Of a stretch of 64,000 nt of DNA, positions 7,688-16,931 are shown piece after piece. Source of the DNA: Arthrobacter_E sp044748305 (GTDB lineage Bacteria > Actinomycetota > Actinomycetes > Actinomycetales > Micrococcaceae); the NCBI RefSeq assembly GCF_044748305.1, contig NZ_JBIVFT010000012.1:1-64000 (forward strand), given 5' to 3'. Below the pieces are notes generated by a model, which was not told the DNA's origin, made no database searches, and saw nothing but the letters and a program-made list of their open reading frames with translations. The position numbers and the translations under genes were made by a program. Each line of letters begins with the position of its first letter. The first letter of the stretch is position 1.

Positions 7688-8875
7688 TCAGGCGCCCGTG
7701 GCGAGCCAGACATCGGGGCCGAAGATCTCGTAGTGAACTCGTTCCGCCGGGATGCCGCCCGCGATCACGGCGGAGCGGACGGCGCTCATGAACGGCGTCG
7801 GGCCACACAACAGGACATTGGCGTCGGCGGGAAGGTCGACCGTGCTGATGTCCATGAAGCCTCGGTGGCAGTGCCCTTCAGACAGTGGTTCCCCCGGAGT
7901 CTCGAACCAGAATTCGGCGCGGGCCCGCGGGAGCCTGGCCAGATCGGCCAGCATCTGAGCGCGGAGTGACCAGGCCTCGGGAGAGCGGTCCGCGTGCAGG
8001 AGGATCACCTCGCGCTGAGAGCCTGTCTCTGCGAGGGAGCGGAGGATGGAGGCTGACGGCGTGGATCCGATGCCGGCGGTTGCAAGGACGAGTGGGCGGT
8101 CCGTCTCTTCCAGGACGATATCGCCATAGGGATTTGAGAGTTCCACGATGTCGCCGAGCCGCAGGAAGTCGTGAAGACGCGGAGAGATGTCGCCATCGGC
8201 GTCCCGTTTGACGGTGATCGTCCGATGCGTGGTGGCCGCGGCATCCACGGAGAGCGTGTACTGGCGGGCCTGGAGAATCCCATCATCCGCGGCCATGCGG
8301 AGACTGATGTAACCGCCGGGCTCTCCCGGGGTGGCCGGGGTGTCGTCGGCGGGCACGAAAGTCAGTCGAATGGTCTCGGACGGCAGCTCGGTCCGCTCGT
8401 GCAGCCTCCAGTGGCTCCACATGACGTCGTTGGCCCGGCGCTCGTAGAGGCCCTTTTCCAGGCGGATGAGACTCTGGGCCATGAGCCAGTAGACCTCGGT
8501 CCATGCTTCTGCGATCTCGGGCGTGATGACCTCGGCCAGATCCTCGGCGATGGCTTCGAAGAGGTACTGGTAGACCACCTGGTACTGAGACTCGGTGATT
8601 CCGAGCGAGGCGTGTTTGTGGGCGATCCTGCCCAGCATGGTTTCGGGGAGTGTTCCCGGACTGTTCACCAGGTGGCTGGCGAAGCCCGCGATGGAAGACG
8701 CCAACGCCTTCTGCTGTTCGCCGTTGCGTTGATTCGCGCGGCTGAAGGTGCCGTTGAGGAGTTCGGGATGCGCGGTGAACAGCTTGGCGTAGAAGACGGG
8801 CGTGATGTCGCCGATCCTGCTCCCGATCAGAGGGAGGGTCGCCTCGATGATGGGCCGGGCGGTTGCTGAAAGCAT
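7688..8875 (-). CDS. hmp: Flavohemoprotein (nitric oxide dioxygenase)
   Basis: 395 aa, the usual length. The globin domain (1-about 140) has the B10 Tyr in PVFYAKLF, the E7-region Gln in NQRNG and the proximal His in AHKHASLGI. The FAD domain has RQYTLS (RxYS/T class) and the NAD domain has TAGIGSTP, LLCGPTPFM and the C-terminal HYEIFGP. It oxidises NO to nitrate using O2 and NADH in the cytoplasm. GGAG precedes the ATG. A 27-bp perfect palindrome lies 22 bp upstream, and an NsrR-like gene lies 1.9 kb away. Confidence 0.95.
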   Translation of the reverse strand: MLSATARPIIEATLPLIGSRIGDITPVFYAKLFTAHPELLNGTFSRANQRNGEQQKALASSIAGFASHLVNSPGTLPETMLGRIAHKHASLGITESQYQVVYQYLFEAIAEDLAEVITPEIAEAWTEVYWLMAQSLIRLEKGLYERRANDVMWSHWRLHERTELPSETIRLTFVPADDTPATPGEPGGYISLRMAADDGILQARQYTLSVDAAATTHRTITVKRDADGDISPRLHDFLRLGDIVELSNPYGDIVLEETDRPLVLATAGIGSTPSASILRSLAETGSQREVILLHADRSPEAWSLRAQMLADLARLPRARAEFWFETPGEPLSEGHCHRGFMDISTVDLPADANVLLCGPTPFMSAVRSAVIAGGIPAERVHYEIFGPDVWLATGA

Positions 8876-8896
8876 GGGGTTCTCCTTCGCTGAGGG

Positions 8897-8923
8897 TAAT
8901 TACGTATATAAAATACGTAATTA
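8897..8923. promoter_or_regulatory. hmp operator: 27-bp palindrome
   Basis: Perfect inverted repeat TAATTACGTAT, 5 nt, ATACGTAATTA, 22 bp before the hmp start and very AT-rich against the local GC. Its position and symmetry fit an NsrR-type nitric-oxide-responsive operator; the NsrR-like gene at 10729-11190 is the obvious candidate to bind it. Confidence 0.7.
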
Positions 8924-9018
8924 ACTCCAGTTTTCTACGGCTTGTAGAAGAAGGCAAATCGGGAGCTTCGGAGGCGGGGCGGATGAGGGGCTGGTGGAGC
9001 AAGTCGGGGGCCAATGCC

Positions 9019-9054
9019 GTAGCCCTCCCGGCTCGGAGAGAGCGGGAGGGCTAC
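9019..9054 (-). terminator. Terminator hairpin of the permease gene
   Basis: 12-bp perfect stem (GTAGCCCTCCCG at 9019-9030 with 9043-9054), 30 bp after the permease stop on the minus strand. No clear U-tract. Confidence 0.6.
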
Positions 9055-9083
9055 TGGGTGACTGCCGGGTGGGGTCGATGTGC

Positions 9084-10538
9084 CTAGGAGGTGGCGCCGC
9101 TGCTTGCGGAGGCGGGCTCCTCGTCTGCATGCACCACGGGGATGGTGCCCGTCTCATCAACGAGCTCGATCCGGGTCCTTCCGGATCCCTTGATGCAGAA
9201 GAAGTAGACCACGGTGAGGATGGCGATCCAGAGTGCGCCGATTATCAGGGCGGGCTGCGAGTCCGGCTGTACGCCGATCATCACGATGACGAACACGATG
9301 AAGGCGATGGCGAGGTAGCTGCCCAGGGGCCAGAGCGGGATGGGGAACTCGGATGGGAGCTTGTTGTCCCGCTTGATCTCCGCCTTCATCCGGACGTGGG
9401 AGAGGAGGATGACCAGCCAGACCACGACGGTGGCGAAGGTGGCCAGCGCTGCGATGAGGAAGAAGATCTGGTCGTGGAACCAGACGTTCAGAAGGACGCC
9501 CATCAGCAGGGACGCGACCATGGTCAGCACGGTCATGAACGGCACCCCGCTCTTGCTGGTCTTCATGAAAGCCTTGGGTGCCTGTCCCTGCTGGGCGAGT
9601 CCGTGCAGCATGCGACCCGCGCCGAAGATGTCCGCGTTGATGGCGGAGAGTGCTGAAGTGATCACGACGGCGTTGAGCACGTGAGCGGCTCCGGTGAGAC
9701 CCAGCGAGCTGAAGATGGAGACGAAGGGGCTGGCCTCGCCGTCGATGGTATTCCATGGCTGCAGGGTCATGATGATGCCGAGAGTCAGGATGTAGAAGAA
9801 GAGGATGCGGACGGGGACGGAGTTGATGGCCTTGGGGATGACCTTCTTGGGGTCCTGGGCCTCGCCGGCCGTGATGCCGATGACCTCGGTGCCGCCGAAG
9901 GCGAACATGACGATGGTGAACGAGCTGATCAAGCCCATGATCCCGGTGGGGGTGAATCCTCCGTGGTCCCAGAGGTTGTGCAGCCCCGCGGCATTCTCGT
10001 GCTGATTGTTCAATCCGAAGATGATGATGGCGATGCCGCCGGCGATCATGGCGACGATGGCCGTGATCTTGATGATGGAGAACCAGAACTCCAGCTCCCC
10101 GAAGACCTTCACGCTTACGAGGTTCACTGCGGCGATGATGAAGACGGCCGAGAGGATCCAGACCCAGCGTTCGACATTCGGGAACCAGAAGCCCATGTAG
10201 ACGCCGAAGGCGGTGACATCCGCAAGGGCTACGACGAACATCTCGAAAACGTAGGTCCACCCGGTCAGAAAGCCCGAGAACGGGCCAAGATAGCGGGATG
10301 CGTACTGGCCGAAGGAGCCGGAGACGGGGTGGCGGACGGCCATCTCACCGAGGGCGCGCATCACCATGAACACGACGGCGCCGCCGACGATGTAGGCGAG
10401 GAGGACGGCCGGGCCCGCGGCCTGGATGGCTCCGGACGAACCGTAGAAGAGGCCGGTGCCGATGGCGGACCCGAGACCGATGAAGCGGATGTGGCGGGCT
10501 GAAAGGCCTCGGCGCAGTCCGGTGTTGGGTGAAGTCAT
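9084..10538 (-). CDS. APC-family amino acid permease
   Basis: 484 aa from ATG 10538, which has AAGGAGAT upstream; the open frame extends further but without a good start. About twelve membrane segments. The N-terminus RGLSARHIRFIGLGSAIGTG and the FGGTEVIGITAGEA motif place it in the amino-acid transporter group that includes AnsP, CycA, GabP and ProY. Its exact substrate cannot be read from this. Two TCCGG-N4-CCGGA palindromes lie 95 and 155 bp upstream and probably control it. Confidence 0.9.
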   Translation of the reverse strand: MTSPNTGLRRGLSARHIRFIGLGSAIGTGLFYGSSGAIQAAGPAVLLAYIVGGAVVFMVMRALGEMAVRHPVSGSFGQYASRYLGPFSGFLTGWTYVFEMFVVALADVTAFGVYMGFWFPNVERWVWILSAVFIIAAVNLVSVKVFGELEFWFSIIKITAIVAMIAGGIAIIIFGLNNQHENAAGLHNLWDHGGFTPTGIMGLISSFTIVMFAFGGTEVIGITAGEAQDPKKVIPKAINSVPVRILFFYILTLGIIMTLQPWNTIDGEASPFVSIFSSLGLTGAAHVLNAVVITSALSAINADIFGAGRMLHGLAQQGQAPKAFMKTSKSGVPFMTVLTMVASLLMGVLLNVWFHDQIFFLIAALATFATVVVWLVILLSHVRMKAEIKRDNKLPSEFPIPLWPLGSYLAIAFIVFVIVMIGVQPDSQPALIIGALWIAILTVVYFFCIKGSGRTRIELVDETGTIPVVHADEEPASASSGATS

Positions 10539-10632
10539 GGACACGATCTCCTTTGAACGTGAGCTGGTGTGATCCCTGACATAAGCAAATCGCAGACGTG
10601 GCGGCACGAAGCCCGTGTGACGGTGGGCACTG

Positions 10633-10706
10633 TCCGGTATCCCGGAAGCTCTGGCACGGTATGCCATCCAAAGACTCGTTCGGAAGTTACTGTCCGGAGT
10701 GCCGGA
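10633..10706. promoter_or_regulatory. Two identical-type operators TCCGG-N4-CCGGA
   Basis: Inverted repeats at 10633-10646 and 10693-10706, exactly 60 bp apart and both preceded by ACTG (consensus ACTGTCCGGNRTNCCGGA). They fill the gap between the nsrR-like stop and the permease start, on the permease's promoter side. Even helical phasing suggests cooperative binding by one regulator, not identified here. Confidence 0.55.
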
Positions 10707-10728
10707 CGCGATACGGGCCTCGGCCGGG

Positions 10729-11190
10729 CTACGTTCCGGGGGTTTGGGGAGGGCCGAATCCGAGCTGGACCAGTACAGGCCCTATCTGCCGCGGGGTCGG
10801 CAGCGTGGCGATCACGAGCTCGTCCAGGGCTGCGTAGAAGGCCTCCCGGGCTCGGAAAAGAGCCGATCGCAGGCCGCAGTCGCCCGCGAGTGGGCAGTCC
10901 CCATTGGGACTGTGGCAGGCGGCCGGCTCCTCGTCCTGATCCAGGGCCCGAAGGACGCTTCCTACCGTGACCGTGCGCCCTGCGGAGCTGATTTGAATTC
11001 CGCCGGCACGGCCGCGTGTAGCATCCAGCAGCCCCATGTCCCGGAGCCGTTGGACGACCTTGCCGACATGGTTGAAGGGGACCCCGATGCCTTCGGCGAT
11101 GCTCCGGGTGGACAGCGGTCCGGTGCTGTCCACCCCGTTCAGGAGCATCAGGACGCGCAGGCTCGCGTCCGCGAAGGCGGTGATCCGCAC
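10729..11190 (-). CDS. nsrR: Rrf2-family regulator, NsrR-like (Fe-S NO sensor)
   Basis: 153 aa. The Rrf2 winged helix is clear (RITAFADASLRVLMLL, then RSIAEGIGVPFNHVGKVVQ). Three Cys in ACHSPNGDCPLAGDC (C92, C99, C105) match the cluster-ligand spacing of NsrR, whose Fe-S cluster is destroyed by NO. GTG start, 9 bp after the manB stop on the same strand, so probably cotranscribed with manB. The likely target is hmp through the palindrome at 8897-8923. IscR-type function is less likely since no isc/suf genes are nearby. Confidence 0.85.
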   Translation of the reverse strand: MRITAFADASLRVLMLLNGVDSTGPLSTRSIAEGIGVPFNHVGKVVQRLRDMGLLDATRGRAGGIQISSAGRTVTVGSVLRALDQDEEPAACHSPNGDCPLAGDCGLRSALFRAREAFYAALDELVIATLPTPRQIGPVLVQLGFGPPQTPGT

Positions 11191-11199
11191 TGCTGCCGA

Positions 11200-12615
11200 T
11201 TACTGGCGGACGAGCGCCAGCACCCTGTCGCGGACTTCCGCCATGGTGGCGTGGTCCTTGGCCTCGGCGTTCAGGCGAAGGAAGGGCTCCGTGTTGGACG
11301 GGCGCAGGTTGAACCACCACGAGCCGTCGGCCGCGCTGAAGGTGCTGCCGTCCATGGTGTCTTCCGAGACGCCCTCGCCGGAGAAATTGGCCCGGACCCG
11401 GGCCACGGCGCCGGCCTTGTCCTCGATCTCAGAGTTGATCTCACCGGATGACACATAGGGCTCGTACTCGGCGCCCAGCTCAGACAGTGGTGCGTTCTGT
11501 TCTCCGAGCGCTGCCAGGACGTGCATTGCCGCCAGCATCCCGGTGTCGGCGTTGAAGAAATCACGGAAGTAGAAGTGCGCTGAGTGCTCCCCGCCGAAGA
11601 CCGCACCTTCCTCGGCCATGACGGCCTTGATGAAGGAGTGGCCCACACGTGTGCGGACAGCCCGTCCGCCGTCGTGTTCGATCAGTTCGGGAACGGCGAG
11701 CGAGGTGAGGAGATTGTGGATGATGACCGGACGGTCCTCACCCAGTGCCTTGGCGCGGGCGATCTCCCGGCGGGCCACCATCCCGGTGATGGCGGAAGGG
11801 GACACCGGCTGGCCCTTCTCATCCACCACGAAGCAACGGTCGGCGTCGCCGTCGAACGCCAGACCGAGATCCGCGCCATGGGCGACGACCGCGGCCTGCA
11901 GATCACGCAGGTTCTCCGGCTCCAACGGATTCGCCGGGTGGTTGGGGAAGGTTCCGTCCAGTTCGAAATAGAGCGGGGTGATGTCCAGCGGAAGGCCGGG
12001 CAGGAGTTCGGAGCCCAGGACGGCGGGGGTGGTGAGACCGGCCATGCCGTTGCCGGCGTCCACCACGACCTTCAGCGGGCGGATGCCGGAGAGGTCCACC
12101 AGCTTGCGGAGGTACTCCGAGTAGTCCTTGAGGACGTCGCGCTCGGAGATGGTGCCGGTGGCTTCGACGGACGGGATGGCGCCTGCAGCCAGGTAGCTCT
12201 CTGCGACCTGCTGGATCTCCTTCAGACCGGTCTCCGAGGAGATCGGAACCGCCCCGGCTTTGGCCATCTTGATGCCGTTGTACGCCGCAGGATTGTGGCT
12301 TGCGGTGAAAGTGGCGCCAGCGGCATTCAAGGCACCGCAGGCGAAGTAGAGCTCATCAGTGGAGATGAGGCCGAGCAACTGCGGATGAGCGCCGCGAGAA
12401 GCGGCGCCGTCCGCGAATGCCTGAGCGAATTCCGGCGAAGAGGGGCGCATGTCGCCACCCACCAGGACGACCTGGCCCGCAAGGCCCAGGACATCGACGA
12501 AGGCGGCCCCCACGGCCTTGACGATTTCTGCCGTGATGGTCTCGCCCACCAGGCCACGGACATCGTAGGCCTTGAAGGACGGAGAGAGATCGACGGTCTG
12601 CTGTTGTTCAGTCAC
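11200..12615 (-). CDS. manB: Phosphomannomutase/phosphoglucomutase
   Basis: 471 aa alpha-D-phosphohexomutase interconverting hexose 6- and 1-phosphates for GDP-mannose or glycan precursors. All four family sites are visible: the phosphoserine loop TASHNP (Ser106), the Mg loop DGDADR, the sugar-binding GGEHSAH and the phosphate-binding RPSNTEPFLRL. GTG start with TAGACT 6 nt upstream (leaderless). In Actinobacteria manB is commonly part of the cell-wall mannose pathway. The nsrR-like gene follows after 9 bp. Confidence 0.93.
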   Translation of the reverse strand: MTEQQQTVDLSPSFKAYDVRGLVGETITAEIVKAVGAAFVDVLGLAGQVVLVGGDMRPSSPEFAQAFADGAASRGAHPQLLGLISTDELYFACGALNAAGATFTASHNPAAYNGIKMAKAGAVPISSETGLKEIQQVAESYLAAGAIPSVEATGTISERDVLKDYSEYLRKLVDLSGIRPLKVVVDAGNGMAGLTTPAVLGSELLPGLPLDITPLYFELDGTFPNHPANPLEPENLRDLQAAVVAHGADLGLAFDGDADRCFVVDEKGQPVSPSAITGMVARREIARAKALGEDRPVIIHNLLTSLAVPELIEHDGGRAVRTRVGHSFIKAVMAEEGAVFGGEHSAHFYFRDFFNADTGMLAAMHVLAALGEQNAPLSELGAEYEPYVSSGEINSEIEDKAGAVARVRANFSGEGVSEDTMDGSTFSAADGSWWFNLRPSNTEPFLRLNAEAKDHATMAEVRDRVLALVRQ

Positions 12616-12745
12616 CCGATCAGTCTACGTAGCACGGGGTGCTTTTTCCTGCCAGGCCACGGTATGTGGATGCCGGAACTGTGGCATTGTCCACATGCGA
12701 TGCCGCCATGCTCATCCTGTCGGACCGCGCTGGAATACTGAGGGC

Positions 12746-14908
12746 ATGGCCCAGACGAATCCAGCACACCCCGCCACCGAGAGCTACCAGGAGGCTGTCC
12801 AGGTCCTGAGGGAACTGGTTGGAAACTCCCAGGCGGAGTTCCATGACGGGCAGTTCGAGGCCATCGAGGCGCTGGTGGATCAGGGGCGGCGGGCCCTTGT
12901 CGTCCAGCGGACCGGCTGGGGGAAGTCCGCCGTGTACTTCGTGGCCTCGCTCCTCCTGCGCCGCAGAGGAGCCGGTCCCACGCTCATCGTCTCGCCGCTT
13001 CTGGCTCTCATGCGGGATCAGGTCGAGGCGGCCGCCCGCGCCGGTGTGCGTGCCGTGGCCATCAACTCAGCCAACCAACTGGACTGGGACGAGGTGTCCC
13101 GGAAGCTGGCCGCGGATGAGGTGGACGTCCTCCTTGTCTCCCCGGAGCGGCTGGTCAACCCTGTTTTCCGGGAACGTGAACTGCCGGAACTGATCCGCAG
13201 GACCGGGCTGCTCGTGGTGGATGAGGCGCACTGCATCTCGGATTGGGGCCACGATTTCAGACCGGACTACCGGCGCATCGCCGATCTGATCCGTCAATTG
13301 CCTGGTTCGGTCCCGGTCCTCGCCACCACCGCCACGGCCAACTCCCGTGTGGTCCAGGACATCGAGGAGCAATTGGGCACGGATGTCCTGACCATCAGAG
13401 GCGCGCTCGGACGGGACTCTTTGCGTCTCGGGGTGCTGAAGCTCCCGAACAACACCACACGTCTGGCATGGCTCGCGGAACATCTCAAGGACCTGCCAGG
13501 CAGCGGCATCATCTACACCCTGACGGTCTCGGCGGCGGAGGAGACCGCGAGGATGCTGGGGGAGCGGGGCTATGAGGTTCTGTCGTACAGCGGCAAGACG
13601 GATACCGCGGAGCGTGAGCTGGCTGAGCAACGTCTCAAAGACAACCAGGTGAAGGCACTTGTGGCCACCTCGGCTCTGGGCATGGGGTTCGACAAACCGG
13701 ATCTCGGTTTCGTGGTGCACCTTGGTGCCCCGAGCTCTCCGGTCGCGTACTACCAGCAGGTGGGTCGTGCCGGTCGTGGCGGCGCGAACGCAGACGTTCT
13801 TCTCCTGCCGGGGGCCGAGGACCGGGACATCTGGAAATACTTCGCTACGGCGTCCATGCCGGAACGGGACAAGGCGCTGGCCGTGCTGGAGGCGTTGGAG
13901 TCGTCTCCTAAACCCCTCTCCAGCCCGGCGCTGGAACCACGGGTCGACCTCGGCCGGTCACGGCTGGAGCTGCTGCTCAAAGTGCTCGCAGTGGACGGTG
14001 CGGTCGAGCGGGTCCAGGGCGGATGGCGAGCCACCGGCCAGGGCTGGGACTACGACGCCGAGCGTTATGCGCGCATCGCTGAAGCCCGCGTGCAGGAGCA
14101 GGACCTCATGGTGATCTACCAGGACACGGCGGGCTGCCGAATGGAATTCGTGACCAGCGTGCTGGACGATCCTGAGGCCCACCCTTGCGGACGATGCGAC
14201 AACTGCGCCGGCCCTTGGTACCCGAGCGGGGTCAGCGCTGAAGCCCTGCAGACCGCGTCGGCTGAACTCGACAAAGCCGGCGTGAGCGTCGAAACCCGTT
14301 CGTTGTGGCCAACCGGTATGGACCGCCTGGGGGTACCCGTCAAAGGGCGCATCCCGGCGGATGAAGCCAACGCGGAAGGCCGGGCCCTGGCTCGGCTCAG
14401 CGATCTCGGCTGGGGTGGACCATTGCGTGAGGCGCTCGCTGACGGCGCGCCCGATGCTCCCATTCAGGACGCCATGCTTCGGGCTTGTGTCGACGTGCTC
14501 CGAGACTGGGGCAGGCCACCGGTTGAAGGCACTCCGCCGTGGAGCGGAGAGCCACGCCCCGCAGCGGTGGTCTCGGTGCCTTCGCAGCGCCGGCCTAAAC
14601 TCGTAGAGACCCTGGCCCAGGGCCTTGCCGGGATCGGAAGGATGCCGTACCTGGGAAGCATGGACCTGGCCTCGTTCCATGAGACCACCGGCAGGCGTGG
14701 CAATAGCGCGTACCGACTCGCCGAGGTGTGGGAACGCTTCGCACCGTCCGGGGCGGTGCAGGATTTTCTGGCCCAGAATCCAGGTGCGTCAGTGCTGTTG
14801 GTGGATGACTCCGTGGATACCCGTTGGAGCCTCGTGGTGGCCGGCAGGGCGCTCCGTCAGGCCGGTGCGGGAGCTGTGCTTCCGTTCGTCCTGGCCGTGG
14901 CGGGGTGA
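12746..14908 (+). CDS. recQ: RecQ helicase with C-terminal PRTase-like domain
   Basis: 720 aa from ATG 12746. The SF2 helicase core is full: QRTGWGKS (54-61), DEAH (159-162) followed by CISDWGHDFRPDY, ATTATAN, and the second lobe ending QQVGRAGRGG. A zinc site follows (C at about 463, then CGRCDNC). After a linker, the last 140 residues are not RQC/HRDC but resemble a ComF-type phosphoribosyltransferase: RRGNSAYRLAEV and the PRPP-loop-like VLLVDDSVDTRWSL. The acidic pair DD is kept, while the usual small residues after it are changed. It is divergent from manB. Confidence 0.92.
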   Translation: MAQTNPAHPATESYQEAVQVLRELVGNSQAEFHDGQFEAIEALVDQGRRALVVQRTGWGKSAVYFVASLLLRRRGAGPTLIVSPLLALMRDQVEAAARAGVRAVAINSANQLDWDEVSRKLAADEVDVLLVSPERLVNPVFRERELPELIRRTGLLVVDEAHCISDWGHDFRPDYRRIADLIRQLPGSVPVLATTATANSRVVQDIEEQLGTDVLTIRGALGRDSLRLGVLKLPNNTTRLAWLAEHLKDLPGSGIIYTLTVSAAEETARMLGERGYEVLSYSGKTDTAERELAEQRLKDNQVKALVATSALGMGFDKPDLGFVVHLGAPSSPVAYYQQVGRAGRGGANADVLLLPGAEDRDIWKYFATASMPERDKALAVLEALESSPKPLSSPALEPRVDLGRSRLELLLKVLAVDGAVERVQGGWRATGQGWDYDAERYARIAEARVQEQDLMVIYQDTAGCRMEFVTSVLDDPEAHPCGRCDNCAGPWYPSGVSAEALQTASAELDKAGVSVETRSLWPTGMDRLGVPVKGRIPADEANAEGRALARLSDLGWGGPLREALADGAPDAPIQDAMLRACVDVLRDWGRPPVEGTPPWSGEPRPAAVVSVPSQRRPKLVETLAQGLAGIGRMPYLGSMDLASFHETTGRRGNSAYRLAEVWERFAPSGAVQDFLAQNPGASVLLVDDSVDTRWSLVVAGRALRQAGAGAVLPFVLAVAG

Positions 14909-14972
14909 TCGGACGCGTTCATTCTCAGCCGCACTCGTGACGTGACGCCTCGCAGAGGGAAGGATGAGAGAC

Positions 14973-16454
14973 GTGACTGAGCACGAAGCCCTTCCCGCGG
15001 CAGCCGAGAATCCAGCATTCGACAATCTCAAGCCGAGCCCGGTCCTCAAGCCGAGCCTGGCTGCCGGTGCCGTGGTCGACTCGCATGATCCCGGATACAG
15101 CCTGCCTTCCGATCCGCTCAGCAGAGCCCGTCTGGAGGACTGGCAGGATCATAAGTTCGGCATCATCATGCATTGGGGGATCTACACCTCCCAGGGCTTG
15201 GGCGACAGCTGGACGCTCTGCCGTTCGCGAGATGAGGAGATGATGCTCCTGCCCGCGGATTTCAGCGGTGGTGATGACGAATGGGAGGCGCATTACAAGG
15301 CTGCCCGGACGTCATTCACCGGGCAGGACTACCGTCCGGAGGACTGGGCGGACCTTGCCCGTCGTGCTGGGGCGAAGTATCTGGTCTTCACGTCCAAGCA
15401 CCACGACGGTTTCAACCTTTTCGACACGAAGCATTCGGACTTCAAGGTCTCTGCAGCCGATGTTCCGATGGGCAGGGATGTGCTCGCCGAGACTTTCGAG
15501 GCTTTCCGCGGCCAAGGACTGGAAACCGGGGTCTACTTCTCCAAGGCGGACTGGAACCACCCCGGTTACTGGTCCCCGGACGGGACCACGGTGGATCGTT
15601 TCCACAACTATGACGCCTCCGCCGATCCGCAGCGCTGGCAGTCGTTCGTGGACTTCACCCATGCTCAGATCGACGAGCTCCTCAGCGGCTACGGGCCGCT
15701 GAACGTCCTGTGGCTGGATGCCGGTTGGGTGTTCGGGCCCTATGAATCCATCGATATCGACCGCCTTGCGGCAAGGGCGCGGGAACTTCAGCCCGGCATC
15801 CTTGTCGTGGACCGAGAGGTCCATGGACCCAATGAGGACTACCGGACCCCGGAGCAGCAGATCCCGGACCACCGGCCCGAGTACCCGTGGGAGTCCTGCG
15901 TCACGCTCTCCGAGCACTGGACATCACTGTCGCCGGATGAACAGGCGAAAGACCCGCGTGAGGTCGTCGACATGCTCGTGAAGGTCGTGGCCCGGGGCGG
16001 CAATCTCCTGCTTGGCGTCGGCCCGGACGCGAGTGGAGCGATTCCGCCGTCCATCAGGGAGGCTCTGGAGGTCATCGGCCGCTGGCTCGAGGTCTTCGGT
16101 CAGGCGTTGTACGGCACCCGCGCCGTCACGGAAGGGCTCGTGGCGGGGAACGGTCTTGCGGAGAGTTGGGAGGACCAGGGCACCACCTGGTGGCTGACCG
16201 AGACCCCGTCCCGCGAGGGTCTGCCCGGCCGGCTCAATCTTCTCGAACAGGCCGGCTCCGCGACGGGACTCCGTGTCCCGCTTTCGCGTCGAGTCGCCTC
16301 GCTCGAGGTCCTCGGAAACGCCACCCTCGGGCGCTGGGACCAGAACGACGACGGCGAGCTGACGGTCACCCTGCTGCCTGCGGGGAACCTCACGCCAGGG
16401 GGTCGTGAGGACCCCGCACTGGGCACGATCGCCGTCGTCGTGCATTTCGCCTGA
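14973..16454 (+). CDS. Alpha-L-fucosidase, GH29
   Basis: About 493 aa. GH29 hallmarks: FGIIMHWGIYT, TSKHHDGFNLF, and the nucleophile in VLWLDAGW (Asp near residue 249). It cleaves terminal alpha-L-fucose with retention. No signal peptide, so probably cytoplasmic and acting on imported oligosaccharides. I prefer GTG 14973 (AAGGA 9 nt upstream); ATG 14964 sits directly behind the same ribosome-binding site and is possible. Not in an obvious sugar operon. The general acid/base cannot be fixed by eye. Confidence 0.9.
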   Translation: MTEHEALPAAAENPAFDNLKPSPVLKPSLAAGAVVDSHDPGYSLPSDPLSRARLEDWQDHKFGIIMHWGIYTSQGLGDSWTLCRSRDEEMMLLPADFSGGDDEWEAHYKAARTSFTGQDYRPEDWADLARRAGAKYLVFTSKHHDGFNLFDTKHSDFKVSAADVPMGRDVLAETFEAFRGQGLETGVYFSKADWNHPGYWSPDGTTVDRFHNYDASADPQRWQSFVDFTHAQIDELLSGYGPLNVLWLDAGWVFGPYESIDIDRLAARARELQPGILVVDREVHGPNEDYRTPEQQIPDHRPEYPWESCVTLSEHWTSLSPDEQAKDPREVVDMLVKVVARGGNLLLGVGPDASGAIPPSIREALEVIGRWLEVFGQALYGTRAVTEGLVAGNGLAESWEDQGTTWWLTETPSREGLPGRLNLLEQAGSATGLRVPLSRRVASLEVLGNATLGRWDQNDDGELTVTLLPAGNLTPGGREDPALGTIAVVVHFA

Positions 16455-16475
16455 AGCCGGTCCTGAACGCTTTTC

Positions 16476-16892
16476 TCACAGCAACTTCTCCAGCATCACT
16501 TTCTCAGCTGCACTCAGTGACGAGGTGTAAGCCTCGACGTCCCTGGGCAGGACGTCGAGACGGTGTGCGATCGACTGGGCATTCGCGTCGAGCCTGGCGG
16601 CTTCGATGAACTGGTCGAGGCTGATGAGCCGATGCGCCGCCCACACCGTGGCCTGGCGTTCATTGCGTGCCGTGCGGCCGACATGGTCATGGACGGCATG
16701 GCCGAGTTCATGCCACAAGGTCGAGCGTGCCTGGACGGGCCCGAGATCAGACCTGAGGGTGATCAGCCGGCGATCCGGGTCCCAGCATCCCCACCAGCCG
16801 AAGGGCGGGTCGCCGGTGACGACCGTGACGTTGAGCGTGTGCGCGAATTCCTCTGCCTCCCCTAGCATGCCCTCCACTGTAAGAAGAGGCAC
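16476..16892 (-). CDS. ImmA/IrrE-type metallopeptidase
   Basis: 138 aa. The zinc-peptidase motif is plain: STLWHELGHAVHDH (HExxH). In ICEBs1 and many prophages such ImmA proteins cleave the partner XRE repressor to switch the element on. It follows the XRE gene on the same strand after 39 bp. The start is uncertain: GTG 16892 gives this length; ATG 16868 lies only 1 nt after GGAGGG. The role as antirepressor is inferred from family and pairing. Confidence 0.85.
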   Translation of the reverse strand: MPLLTVEGMLGEAEEFAHTLNVTVVTGDPPFGWWGCWDPDRRLITLRSDLGPVQARSTLWHELGHAVHDHVGRTARNERQATVWAAHRLISLDQFIEAARLDANAQSIAHRLDVLPRDVEAYTSSLSAAEKVMLEKLL

Positions 16893-16931
16893 TGACGATT
16901 ATTTCCAGGGGTGCGCAGTTGGCGGGATCAC

